Shown: positions 16,204-24,613 of the stretch, piece by piece
How the letters are laid out: every line of letters begins with the position of its first letter
How positions within the stretch are numbered: the first letter of the stretch is position 1
Position numbers and translations under genes: made by a program
The notes under the pieces: generated by a model
Seen by the model: the letters and a program-made list of their open reading frames with translations, nothing else
What the model was told of the DNA's origin: nothing
The model's database searches: none
Assembly (NCBI RefSeq): GCF_004366815.1
Contig: NZ_SORI01000004.1
Span: 62,001-126,000 of the forward strand
DNA: 64,000 nt
Reading direction: 5' to 3'
DNA from: Aminivibrio pyruvatiphilus
GTDB lineage: Bacteria; Synergistota; Synergistia; Synergistales; Aminobacteriaceae

Positions 16204-18813
16204 TCACAGGGGGAAATTATACCGCACGTAGCGGACCTCATCATCCCGATTTTCAAGGATACCGTCAAGCCTGAGTATTTTCAGCTTTTCGAGGATGGCC
16301 CCGATTCTCGGGGTCGCCCCGTATCCCAGTTCGATCAGGTCCCTGCCTTTCAGAAGGGAGGATGTGCGGTGGAGCCTGGTAAGGTACAGAAGAATCCTTC
16401 TCCGGACCCTCCATCGGCCTGTAGCGGCACTCCAGAAGAGGCAGGCCGCCGGGTCCGCATCCCTGAGAAAGGCATATATTTGGGAATTCGAAGGTCCCGA
16501 GCGGCCTCCGAGTTCGTGCTCCACCGCTCCCAGTTCTGAAAGGCATTTAACCACGATGCCCCGCTCAGACTCGGGAAGGTTCAGCCTGTCAATGGCGGCA
16601 AGCCGTATATTCTCCGGGGATTCCATGAGAAGGGCGGAAAAGAAGGCCAGCCACTGTCTGCCCCGGAAATCCGGAAAATCCCTTGAAATACGGCCGAGAA
16701 AGGCGCCGAGGCGTCTGAAGGTTCTCCTTCCGGTTTCGCCGAGACGGAGCCCCGGGAAAAGTACTTCCCAGACTCCAAGCTCTTCCATCCGTTTTGCCGC
16801 CGGGTAAGGGAAACGCTCCCTGAAGGACAGTTCAAGCTCGCTCCTGAGCCGGAAGCCCGAGAGTCTTACGAGAAGGCCTCCCCGCACGCAGCTTCTCAGG
16901 AGCCTCAGGGTATTGTCCTCCAGGGCAAGGCCGAGGCGCTGCTCCAGCCGGATTCCTCTCAGGACCCTGGTGGGGTCTTCCACGAAACTCAGGTTGTGGA
17001 GGACCTTCAGGATTTTCTTCCCTAGGTCCCTCCGTCCGCCGAAGAAATCCACCAGGACGCCCCACGTGGATTGGTTTATGGAAACGGCCATGGCGTTTAC
17101 CGTAAAGTCACGCCGGTACAGATCGTGCTTCAGGGAATCGGTAAACACCTTCGGCTGGGCGACGGGAAATTCGTAAAACTCCCGCCGGGCGGTGGCCACA
17201 TCGACTTTTTTTCCTCCCGGGAATACCACTGTGCCCGTCTTGTACCGTTCGTGAACGGACACCCGGAGGCCGTCTTTTTCCCAGCTTTTCAGAAATCGGG
17301 GGGCGTCACCCTCCACCACGATGTCCAGGTCGAGATTGTCCCTTCCGAGAAAAAGGTCCCGCACGATTCCGCCGACGATGTAGGCTCTCATTCCGAGCTT
17401 TTCCGCCCGTTCCCCCAGGGTTCTCAGGAGGCAGATGGATTCCGGGGCGAGGCTTTTTTCAAGAAGCCACGAAACGTCCTCGGTCCAGGGAAGCTCCGGG
17501 GCGCCGCTTCTCTCTTCTCTGGGAAGAGACAGGGGATAGAGGGCTTTCACAAGGTCGGTGCGGGTGATGATACCCGCAATCCGGTTTCCGTCGGTGACGG
17601 GCAGGCGCCCGATGCTGTGGGTGACGAAAAGCCTGTGGGCCTCATGAACCGAGGCTTCCCTCGAAATGCTGATGACTCCCTCGGTCATGAATTCCCTGAT
17701 GAGGGTCTTGCCGAAACCGTGGAGGTGAGCCTTGTCCAGGTCTTTCCTCGTGATGAGGCCGAGGATGGCCTTTCCCTTCACCACGGGGAGGGCGGAATGG
17801 CCGTACCGTATCATGATCCTGTAGGCGTCATCCACGGAGGAATCCGGCGGAATCACCATGACGGGCGACGTCATGATATCTCCTGCGGTCAGCGAAGGTT
17901 TTACCGCTTCGGAAAGCCGAAGCTCCATTTCCTTTACGAGGGGGAGAGGCTTGGCGTTATGGAGGGTTACCGAAGCCGCCTGCGGATGTCCGCCGCCTCC
18001 GAGGGGAGAAAGAAAGGCCGCCATATCGAGAATATCGTCATGGCTTCGCCCGATCAGGTAGGTCCGGGTATCCATCCGGACCGCGGCGATGGCTATATCG
18101 GCGTCGAAATAGTCCCTCAGCCTGTGGACGAACAGGGAAAGGCCGTCCACGTATCCGGGGGAGGAGACCGCGGAAAAAACGGCTTTTGCGCCGTTGATGA
18201 ACCTGACCCAGCCGTTTTCTATGAGGCTGTCGAGAATTTTCCTCTCCGGAGCGGAGAAGGTCATTTCTATGAATGTCGGTATGCTCGTGAGGTCGGCCCC
18301 GAGCTCCTTCATTCTGGCGACGGCAGCAAAATCCCTGGGCGTTGTTCCGCTGAAGGTGAGGCCGCCGGTATCCTCGTAAATACCGGTGGCAAAGAGGGTT
18401 GCCTCACAGGAGGAGATGGGGATTCTCCTTTCGAGGAGAATTTCCACGAGGAGCGTGGTGGTTGCCCCAACCGGTTCGATGGCGATGAACTCGGCGTCGA
18501 TATCGTCGGAGGAGGGAGGGTGATGGTCGTAGACGTGAACCGGGATGTTCTTCTTTCCGAGCAGGGAGGCGAAGGGGCCAATTCTCGAACGGGATCTCGC
18601 GTCCACCACGACGAGCATGGTGATTTCGTCAAACTTGATTTTCTTCGGGGTCGCCACTGACCACCGGTTGCCGTGCTTCTTGAGAAACTCCCTCACCGTA
18701 CGGCTTGCGGAACCGGCCAGGCAGAGCCTGGCACCGGGATAAAGCTTCTGGGCCGCCACCATGCTTGCAAGCGAGTCAAAATCGTTGCCCATGTGACTGG
18801 TTATGACCTTCAC
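16204..18813 (-). CDS. DHH-CBS-tRNA nucleotidyltransferase fusion protein
   Basis: An 869-residue multidomain protein. Residues 1 to about 300 are a DHH/DHHA1 phosphoesterase (SHMGNDFDSLASM, VVVDARSRSRIG, VYDHHPPSSDDID, GGGGHPQAASVTL). About 310-430 are two CBS domains with ITRKDLDKAHL and IAGIITRTDLVKALY. From about 460 on is a class II poly(A) polymerase/CCA-adding head with YIVGGIVRDLFLGRDNLDLDIVVEGD and RRDFTVNAMA, then an RNA-binding tail. Proteins of this layout are A-adding or CCA-adding tRNA enzymes in deep-branching bacteria; which bases this one adds is not visible. Start is GTG at 18813, overlapping the coaE stop. Confidence 0.92.
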   Translation of the reverse strand: MKVITSHMGNDFDSLASMVAAQKLYPGARLCLAGSASRTVREFLKKHGNRWSVATPKKIKFDEITMLVVVDARSRSRIGPFASLLGKKNIPVHVYDHHPPSSDDIDAEFIAIEPVGATTTLLVEILLERRIPISSCEATLFATGIYEDTGGLTFSGTTPRDFAAVARMKELGADLTSIPTFIEMTFSAPERKILDSLIENGWVRFINGAKAVFSAVSSPGYVDGLSLFVHRLRDYFDADIAIAAVRMDTRTYLIGRSHDDILDMAAFLSPLGGGGHPQAASVTLHNAKPLPLVKEMELRLSEAVKPSLTAGDIMTSPVMVIPPDSSVDDAYRIMIRYGHSALPVVKGKAILGLITRKDLDKAHLHGFGKTLIREFMTEGVISISREASVHEAHRLFVTHSIGRLPVTDGNRIAGIITRTDLVKALYPLSLPREERSGAPELPWTEDVSWLLEKSLAPESICLLRTLGERAEKLGMRAYIVGGIVRDLFLGRDNLDLDIVVEGDAPRFLKSWEKDGLRVSVHERYKTGTVVFPGGKKVDVATARREFYEFPVAQPKVFTDSLKHDLYRRDFTVNAMAVSINQSTWGVLVDFFGGRRDLGKKILKVLHNLSFVEDPTRVLRGIRLEQRLGLALEDNTLRLLRSCVRGGLLVRLSGFRLRSELELSFRERFPYPAAKRMEELGVWEVLFPGLRLGETGRRTFRRLGAFLGRISRDFPDFRGRQWLAFFSALLMESPENIRLAAIDRLNLPESERGIVVKCLSELGAVEHELGGRSGPSNSQIYAFLRDADPAACLFWSAATGRWRVRRRILLYLTRLHRTSSLLKGRDLIELGYGATPRIGAILEKLKILRLDGILENRDDEVRYVRYNFPL

Positions 18814-19673
18814 TGCGAGAGTTCCTCCGAAAGGGCAATGCGCTTTTTGTAGGGCATCCGCCGTATGGTGGCCGTGTAGGGGCCCCTGGCGCGGTCCATT
18901 ACGTGAGGACGGGAAAGCCCGGCAAAGAAACTCTCGCGGGAAATAAAGGAAACGAGCCAGTTTTCCGTGTTTTTCTCCATGGTGTCGCTCCTGAAGCAGT
19001 GGAAATCGCTCCCGAGCCGTTCTTTCCAGAGAAAATCACGGTACAGAAGAGCATCCTCGTATCGCTGGAAGGTCACGGTGTACCGGACAAGGCCTGAAAG
19101 GCGGCGGAAAAAAAGTGCTTTCTTTCCCGCCGTCTCCCTGAGATCTTCAAGGGTGCCGGTGTTTTCAAGCACCATGTCCGCCCGGCGCTTTTTTTCCTCC
19201 GACGGAAGAAGAAAAGATTCTCTCCTGAGAATTTCCTTTCCGTCCCATCCCCTCACAGAATTTCGATCCCTTCTTTTTTCTTCCGGGGCGGCCAGGTAGA
19301 CCGTAGCGTCGATCCATTCGGGCACCCCGCCCTCGAAAAGAAGGGGTATTTCGGCCACCACCCAGCCTTCCAGGGAGGCGGAGATGCGTTCCATTTCAAT
19401 CCTGACGAGAGGGTGAAGCAGCCCGCAGAGCCAGGCGTAATCTTCCGCGCAGCTGAAGGCCCGGGCCGCTATTTCTCCCCGAAGGATGTTCCCGCCGTTG
19501 TCCGCCACTCCCCTGCCCCACCGTGAGACCGCCTTGCCGATGACATCGGGGCGCTTCCACAGGCTCCGGACGATCTCGTCCGCATCCAGGACGGAAGCCC
19601 CCATTTCCTTCCAGAAACGGGTCAGCGTCGATTTACCAGCCCCAACGTCTCCTGTTACTCCCAAAGCCAGCAT
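18810..19673 (-). CDS. coaE: Dephospho-CoA kinase (CoaE) with extra C-terminal CutA-like domain
   Basis: Residues 1 to about 195 are a standard CoaE, with P-loop GVTGDVGAGKSTLTRFW, VLDADEIVRSLW, the AEIPLLFEGG segment and a lid arginine region. CoaE performs the last step of coenzyme A synthesis. The protein is 287 residues, some 85 longer than usual. The extra part starts around VRYTVTFQRYEDALLYRDF and contains KERL, WLVSFISRES and a late PY-x-ATIRRMPY, which in order and spacing resembles the beta-alpha-beta-beta-alpha-beta CutA fold. That assignment is by eye only. The gene overlaps pcrA by 41 bases and the tRNA nucleotidyltransferase gene by 4. Confidence 0.9.
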   Translation of the reverse strand: MLALGVTGDVGAGKSTLTRFWKEMGASVLDADEIVRSLWKRPDVIGKAVSRWGRGVADNGGNILRGEIAARAFSCAEDYAWLCGLLHPLVRIEMERISASLEGWVVAEIPLLFEGGVPEWIDATVYLAAPEEKRRDRNSVRGWDGKEILRRESFLLPSEEKKRRADMVLENTGTLEDLRETAGKKALFFRRLSGLVRYTVTFQRYEDALLYRDFLWKERLGSDFHCFRSDTMEKNTENWLVSFISRESFFAGLSRPHVMDRARGPYTATIRRMPYKKRIALSEELSQ

Positions 19674-21612
19674 GCTGTTTTTCCTCCTCGCCCCTGTCGT
19701 CCACAGTTTTGAACTTGTCAGGGATTTCCCAGAGAAAACGGGAAAAACCGTTGCGGAATGTGGTGCCGAAGAGCCTGCGGGACCTGACCCCGGTCATATA
19801 GAGCCGTTCCTCGGCCCGGGTCATGCCCACGTAGCAGAGCCGCCGCTCCTCTTCCATGTTCTCCCTGTCCTCCAGGCATTTGAAGTGGGGAAAGACCGCC
19901 TCTTCCATTCCGACAAGAAAAACCACGGGAAACTCGAGCCCCTTCGCAGCATGAAGGGTCAGGAGGTTCACCGCGTTCTTGTCGTCAAGGTCGAGCTTTT
20001 CAAGGTCCGTGAAGAGTGCCGCCTCGGCGAGCATTTCGGAGAGGTCGCCGCCTGCGGGAACTATGGAGCGCAGTTCCCTGATGTTTTCCACCCTCTCTTC
20101 CCACCCGTCGGGATCATCCTTCCTGAGGATGTCCTCGTATCCCATGGAATCGAGAATGTAGGTCAGTATGTCAGCCAGGCTGTCGGAAAGGGAGAGAATC
20201 TTCACCATGTGCCGTGCCAGGTCTTTCAGCCCTGTCCCTGCCTTTCCTTCCGCCGCCCTGACCCCTTCCGCCAGGGTCTTCCAGTACTCCCCGGCGGAAA
20301 GGGCCGGCAGGGATTCCAGGAAGGCGAACACCTTTTCCAGGCTCTTCTTTCCGAGCCCTCTTGCCGGGATATTGGCGATTCGGGTAAGGGAGACCCTGTC
20401 CAGGGGGTTCACCGCCGCCCTGAGGAAGGAGAGGATATCCTTCACTTCCTTCCGGTCGTAAAAGGCCGTTCCCCGCACGACCCGGTAGGGAACCCGGTTT
20501 TCGAGGAATTTTTGTTCGTAGACCCGGCTCATGGCGTTGATGCGGTACAGGAGGGCCATATCGCCGTAGCTGTACCCCTCCCTGTCATGAAGTCTCCGTA
20601 TCTCCGACACCAGGAAATCCGCCTCCTGGTACTCCGTCTGGCCGAGGAGCGTGTAAATTTTCTCCCCCATGTTGCGGGCAGTCCACAGGTCTTTTTTCCG
20701 CCTCTTTGAATTGCCTTCGATCAGGGCGTTCGCCGCCCCGAGGATGGTGCCGGAAGACCGGTAATTCTGGTCGAGAATGACGACCTTTGCCGAGGGGAAA
20801 TCCTGTTCGAAATTGAGGATCATGGTCATGTCGGCGCCCCGCCAGCCGTAGATCGACTGGTCAGGGTCCCCCACCACCATTATTTTGCGCTTCGGTCCCA
20901 CCAGCTTCCCGAGGGTGAGGTATTGGGGCCTGTTGACGTCCTGGTATTCGTCCACCAGGATCCACGAAAGTCGGTTTCGCTCCCTTTCCAGCAGATCGGT
21001 ACCGGAGGTGAGCAGGCGGAGGGGAAGAAGAAGCAGGTCGTCAAAGTCGACGGCGTTCTGCCGTCTCAGGGCTTCGTTGTAGGCGGTAAAAACGTCGCCG
21101 TAGATCCCCTCGAGCAGGGGGGAAGACCTTCCCGCCGGGAGGCAGTCGTTCTTGACCGTGGAGATACGGTCGAGCATGGATGAAGGCTCGAACTGCTTCG
21201 TGTCGATATTGAGCCCTTCCATGATCTCCTTGACCAGGGAACGGCTGTCTCCCCTGTCGAAAATAGCGAAGCCTTCCTTCAGTCCGACTGAGGGAAGCAC
21301 TGCCCTGTTCCGGAAAAGAAAACGCAGGCCAAAGGAGTGGAAAGTGCAGATCTGCATCTCCCGTCCCGTTTCCCCGAGAAGCGCCCTGACCCGTTCCTTC
21401 ATTTCGCTGGCGGCCTTGTTGGTGAACGTCACGGCAAGAATATCTTCCGGCCTGGCCAGTCCCTTTGCCACGAGATAGGCGATTTTATGGGCCAGGACCC
21501 TGGTCTTGCCGCTTCCGGCGCCTGCCAGGACCAGAAGGGGGCCGTCGCAGTAGGCGACCGCTTCCCTCTGTCGGGGATTCAGTTTTTCCAGGAGTTTTTT
21601 TTCATCGTGCAT
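19633..21612 (-). CDS. pcrA: UvrD/PcrA-type superfamily 1 DNA helicase
   Basis: A 659-residue 3'-5' SF1A helicase. Motif Q/I are LNPRQREAVAYCDGPLL and LAGAGSGKTRVL; Ia is TFTNKAASEM; motif II is LVDEYQDVNRPQY; III is VVGDPDQSIYGWRGAD; IV is LDQNYRSSGTILGAAN; V/VI are TLHAAKGLEFPVVF and RRLCYVGMTRAEERLY. It ends shortly after motif VI and a basic tail, lacking the longer C-terminal extension of PcrA, so it may be a Rep/UvrD-like paralogue instead. It sits between hypB (11-base overlap) and coaE (41-base overlap). Confidence 0.92.
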   Translation of the reverse strand: MHDEKKLLEKLNPRQREAVAYCDGPLLVLAGAGSGKTRVLAHKIAYLVAKGLARPEDILAVTFTNKAASEMKERVRALLGETGREMQICTFHSFGLRFLFRNRAVLPSVGLKEGFAIFDRGDSRSLVKEIMEGLNIDTKQFEPSSMLDRISTVKNDCLPAGRSSPLLEGIYGDVFTAYNEALRRQNAVDFDDLLLLPLRLLTSGTDLLERERNRLSWILVDEYQDVNRPQYLTLGKLVGPKRKIMVVGDPDQSIYGWRGADMTMILNFEQDFPSAKVVILDQNYRSSGTILGAANALIEGNSKRRKKDLWTARNMGEKIYTLLGQTEYQEADFLVSEIRRLHDREGYSYGDMALLYRINAMSRVYEQKFLENRVPYRVVRGTAFYDRKEVKDILSFLRAAVNPLDRVSLTRIANIPARGLGKKSLEKVFAFLESLPALSAGEYWKTLAEGVRAAEGKAGTGLKDLARHMVKILSLSDSLADILTYILDSMGYEDILRKDDPDGWEERVENIRELRSIVPAGGDLSEMLAEAALFTDLEKLDLDDKNAVNLLTLHAAKGLEFPVVFLVGMEEAVFPHFKCLEDRENMEEERRLCYVGMTRAEERLYMTGVRSRRLFGTTFRNGFSRFLWEIPDKFKTVDDRGEEEKQHAGFGSNRRRWGW

Positions 21613-22267
21613 CCGCTTTTTTCTCCTTGATCCTGTCTTTCAGAAAGTCCGTCCATCCCCCGAATCCCTCACCGGTGAGCCCGTTGAGGTGCAGGACCGG
21701 TGCTTCCGGGTTGAGGGATTTTACATCGCCGGAGAACATCTTCATATCGAAGGGAAGGTAGGGAAGGAGGTCGGTCTTGGTCAGAAGAACGATCTTTGAG
21801 GAGCTGAAAAGGTAGGGATATTTCAGCGGTTTGTCCGCTCCTTCCGGCGTACTCAGCATGGCCGCCTTGAAGTCCTCGCCAAGGTCGAATTCCGCGGGGC
21901 ACACCAGGTTTCCCACGTTTTCGACAAAGAGGACGTCGAGGGAGTCCAGGGGGAGAGCTTCCATTGCCTTTTCCACCACGTTCGCCTCCAGGTGGCATCC
22001 TCCGTGAGTATTCACCTGAACAACAGGGACACCGAGAACATCGAGCCGTTCCGCATCCCTGCTCGTCGCCAGGTCTCCCTCGATTACGGCGAAGGAGAGG
22101 CCGGAGTCTTTCGCGGTCCGCTCGAGGAGAGTCGTCTTCCCGCACCCGGGAGAACCGATGAGGTTCACCATGAGGAGACCTCTTTTTCTGTTCGCTTCCC
22201 TGATGGATGCGGCGAATTTTTCGTCCTCGGCCATAATTGACTGCTGAAGGGTAACGATCCTGCTCAT
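21602..22267 (-). CDS. hypB: Hydrogenase nickel incorporation GTPase HypB
   Basis: HypB is a GTPase that delivers nickel during NiFe-hydrogenase maturation. The 221-residue product has the P-loop NLIGSPGCGKTTLLERT, the metal-binding THGGCHLEANVV segment, FVENVGNLVCPAEFDLGE and the NKxD-like LTKTDLLPYLPF. It lacks the N-terminal histidine-rich stretch of some HypBs. It overlaps hypA by four bases (ATGA) and pcrA by 11. No hydrogenase or other hyp genes are in the window, so the client enzyme is elsewhere. Confidence 0.95.
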   Translation of the reverse strand: MSRIVTLQQSIMAEDEKFAASIREANRKRGLLMVNLIGSPGCGKTTLLERTAKDSGLSFAVIEGDLATSRDAERLDVLGVPVVQVNTHGGCHLEANVVEKAMEALPLDSLDVLFVENVGNLVCPAEFDLGEDFKAAMLSTPEGADKPLKYPYLFSSSKIVLLTKTDLLPYLPFDMKMFSGDVKSLNPEAPVLHLNGLTGEGFGGWTDFLKDRIKEKKADAR

Positions 22268-22608
22268 GATTGCTCTTCTACCTCCACCGATTCAATTTCC
22301 AGTTCCATCCCCGCTACCGTTTCCCGGTGAATCGATCCGCAGGAAGGGCACAGGGCAGTCTCGTCCTTCCACGACGTTCCGCAGTCTCTGCACCGGAAGG
22401 AAAGGGGAACGTCCTCCACGACGAGACGGGCTCCTTCAAGGGCGGTGCCCCGGGAGACGGTGCTGAATGCGAAAGAAAGAATGTCGGGGAAGACCTGTCT
22501 CAGGACACCGATCCTGAGCCGGACTTCCACGACGGATTTCCAGCGCTGTTCTTCCTGCATTTGAAGCAGGGCGGTTACAATAGATTCCGCGAGAGAGACT
22601 TCATGCAT
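22264..22608 (-). CDS. hypA: Hydrogenase maturation nickel metallochaperone HypA
   Basis: The 114-residue protein begins MHEVSLAESIV, giving the Met-His-Glu nickel site, and has two zinc-binding cysteine pairs, CRDCGTSW and CPSCGS, near the C-terminus. It partners HypB, whose start overlaps its stop. Only 22 bases separate its ATG from the hpf terminator, so it is expressed either by read-through or from a promoter overlapping that terminator. Confidence 0.96.
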   Translation of the reverse strand: MHEVSLAESIVTALLQMQEEQRWKSVVEVRLRIGVLRQVFPDILSFAFSTVSRGTALEGARLVVEDVPLSFRCRDCGTSWKDETALCPSCGSIHRETVAGMELEIESVEVEEQS

Positions 22609-22630
22609 GCTCTTTCCGTCCTATGAAAAA

Positions 22631-22651
22631 GAGGACCCGCGCAGGGTCCTC
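22631..22651 (-). terminator. Rho-independent terminator of hpf
   Basis: On the minus strand, GAGGACCC and GGGTCCTC form an 8-bp stem with a 5-base loop, followed by TTTTT. It lies 31 bases after the hpf stop and just ahead of hypA. Confidence 0.85.
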
Positions 22652-22682
22652 TCCGTGTCAGACAACCCTCTTCGGGAGCGGA

Positions 22683-23219
22683 TCACTCCGAAGGTTCGAG
22701 GAGACCGTACCCGCCGTCCTTCCGTTTGTAGACGACGTTGACGGAACCGGATTCCGCATTCTTGAAGAGGAAAAACTCGTGACCGAGAAGGTCCATCTGC
22801 ATGGTCGCTTCTTTCGCGCTCATGGGGCGCAGGGGGAAACGCTTCACCTTCACGATCTCCTCTTCGGGAGGAATGGGCGGCTCAACCTCGGTCAAGGGCA
22901 GCTCGAAGGAAACGTCATGGGTTTTCAGCTGGGCCCGGTCCTTCAGGTATGCATTGTGCCTCTTGATCTGCCGCTCCAGATTCTTAAGCCCCTGGTCGAA
23001 GGCCTTCCTCATGTCCGGGGCACTGGACTGCCCTCTCATAATGACCCCGTTGGCGTTGGAGGTGATCTCCACGGTGAACAGTCCCCTCCCGAAGCTCATC
23101 ACAACCTGGCCGTCGATGATGCGGCTGAAAAATCTCTCAAGCTTGGACATCTTGTTTTCCATGTAGTCCTTCAGGTCGTCCTTCAGTTCGACCCCGCGGG
23201 TGACAAAGCGTATGTCCAT
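22683..23219 (-). CDS. hpf: Ribosome hibernation promoting factor, long form
   Basis: A 178-residue long-type HPF that dimerises 70S ribosomes into 100S particles in stationary phase. The N-terminal domain reads DIRFVTRGVELKDDLKDYMENKMSKLERFF-like sequence (starting at residue 2) followed by DMRKAFDQGLKNLERQIKRH. A proline-rich linker leads to the C-terminal dimerisation domain with KRFPLRPMSAKEATMQMDLL and FFLFKNAESGSVNVVYKR. The ATG at 23219 has GGAGGG ahead of it. It is the first gene of the leftward string and has its own terminator. Confidence 0.96.
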   Translation of the reverse strand: MDIRFVTRGVELKDDLKDYMENKMSKLERFFSRIIDGQVVMSFGRGLFTVEITSNANGVIMRGQSSAPDMRKAFDQGLKNLERQIKRHNAYLKDRAQLKTHDVSFELPLTEVEPPIPPEEEIVKVKRFPLRPMSAKEATMQMDLLGHEFFLFKNAESGSVNVVYKRKDGGYGLLEPSE

Positions 23220-23363
23220 GCAAATCCCTCCATTCAGGCTCTGTAATTATGCTATCATTCTAACACCGGGGGAGATTCTGGGCAACAAAAGGAATAAGCC
23301 CCCATCAGCCCCTGTATGGGGTATAATGACGCTAACACCATATCGTGCAGGAGGTATTATGTC

Positions 23364-24554
23364 ATGTACATTTCCGAGAGAGCCCGAAAGATGGAACCTT
23401 CAGCAACCCTCGCCGTTACAGCAAAAGCAAAAAGCCTCAAACGGGAAGGAAAGCCGGTTATTTCCTTCGGCGCCGGAGAACCCGACTTCGACTCTCCCCC
23501 TTCGGCGATCCGCTATGCCGAGGAAGCAATGAAAAAAGGGCAGACCCACTACACCCCGGGCACGGGCATTCCGGAGCTTCGAGAGGCTGTCTGCGCCTAT
23601 TACAAAGAGCATTTCGGCCTTGAATATTCTCCCGCCAACGTCGTCGTCGGGGCAGGAGCGAAGCCCCTCCTCTACGAAGCTCTGGGCTGCGTCATCGATC
23701 CGGGCGACGAAGTCCTGGTCTTCACACCCGCCTGGGTGAGCTACGTGGAACAGATCCGCTTCTTCGACGGCAAAGCGGTTCTCGTGGATACAAGCAAAAC
23801 CGACTTCATCCCCCGGTACGACGACATAAAGAAAGCCATCACCCCGAGAACCCGGGCCATGATCGTCAACACGCCCAACAACCCGACGGGCGCCATTTAT
23901 GACGAGCAGTGCCTCAGGGACCTCGGCAAACTCGCAGTAGAACACAATATCGTCATCATCTTCGACGAGATTTATGAACGGCTTGTCTACTGCGGAGAAA
24001 AACACCACCAGATCCTGAACCTCGTTCCTGAGGCAAAGGATCTCACCATCATCATTAACGGAGTCAGCAAGGCCTTCGCCATGACAGGCTGGAGGATCGG
24101 CTACGCCCTCGGTCCCTCGTCCATCATGGGATATCTCGGCGACCTCCAGGGTCACATCACCTCCAACGCATGCTCCGTGGCCCAGTGGGCCTCAGTCGGT
24201 GCACTGAAGGAGGCCGACCAGGACGTCAGGACCATGCACAAGGCTTTCAGCAAGAGAAGGGACCTCATCGTGGAGCTTATGAAGGATATGCCTTACATTT
24301 CCTTTACCGAGCCCAAGGGAGCGTTCTATGTGTGGTTCAACGTGGACAGGATCCTTGGAAAAAGCTGGAACGGGAAGGTTCTTTCCGACGATTCCGAACT
24401 GTGCAAGGTGTTCCTTGAGTCCAAGTACGTCGCCCTTGTTCCCGGCAGCGCTTTCATGGCACCGGGCAACGTCCGCATTTCCTACTCGAACTCGGAGGAG
24501 GAAATCAGAGAGGGTATGAGACGCTTCAAAGAGTTCCTCGAAGAACTGAAATAG
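23364..24554 (+). CDS. Pyridoxal phosphate aspartate-type aminotransferase (class I)
   Basis: A 396-residue fold-type I aminotransferase of the AspB/AAT Ib group. Visible are ISFGAGEPDFDSPPSAIRYA, HYTPGTGIPELREAV, IVNTPNNPTGAIYDEQ with the Asn that contacts PLP, IIFDEIYERLVY, and GVSKAFAMTGWRIGY with the PLP lysine. The last region has the substrate-binding FMAPGNVRISYSNS arginine. Likely donor/acceptor pair is aspartate/2-oxoglutarate, but other amino acids are possible. AGGAGGT at 23349 places the start at the ATG at 23364, sixteen codons inside the longest frame. It stands alone, ending at a terminator. Confidence 0.93.
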   Translation: MYISERARKMEPSATLAVTAKAKSLKREGKPVISFGAGEPDFDSPPSAIRYAEEAMKKGQTHYTPGTGIPELREAVCAYYKEHFGLEYSPANVVVGAGAKPLLYEALGCVIDPGDEVLVFTPAWVSYVEQIRFFDGKAVLVDTSKTDFIPRYDDIKKAITPRTRAMIVNTPNNPTGAIYDEQCLRDLGKLAVEHNIVIIFDEIYERLVYCGEKHHQILNLVPEAKDLTIIINGVSKAFAMTGWRIGYALGPSSIMGYLGDLQGHITSNACSVAQWASVGALKEADQDVRTMHKAFSKRRDLIVELMKDMPYISFTEPKGAFYVWFNVDRILGKSWNGKVLSDDSELCKVFLESKYVALVPGSAFMAPGNVRISYSNSEEEIREGMRRFKEFLEELK

Positions 24555-24579
24555 ACAGGGACGAAAGCTGAAAAAAACG

Positions 24580-24608
24580 CCCCCTCCGGCACAACGGCGG
24601 AGGGGGCA
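24580..24608. terminator. Bidirectional terminator between two convergent genes
   Basis: A 10-bp GC-rich stem (24580-24589 with 24599-24608) is flanked by AAAAAAA on the left and CTTTTTATT on the right, so it can serve both the aminotransferase and the convergent dehydrogenase. Confidence 0.9.
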
Positions 24609-24613
24609 GCTTT

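Noticed and set aside
17071-18660. A 529-codon open frame on the plus strand
   Set aside because: It lies fully opposite the tRNA nucleotidyltransferase fusion and has low-complexity, non-protein-like composition.
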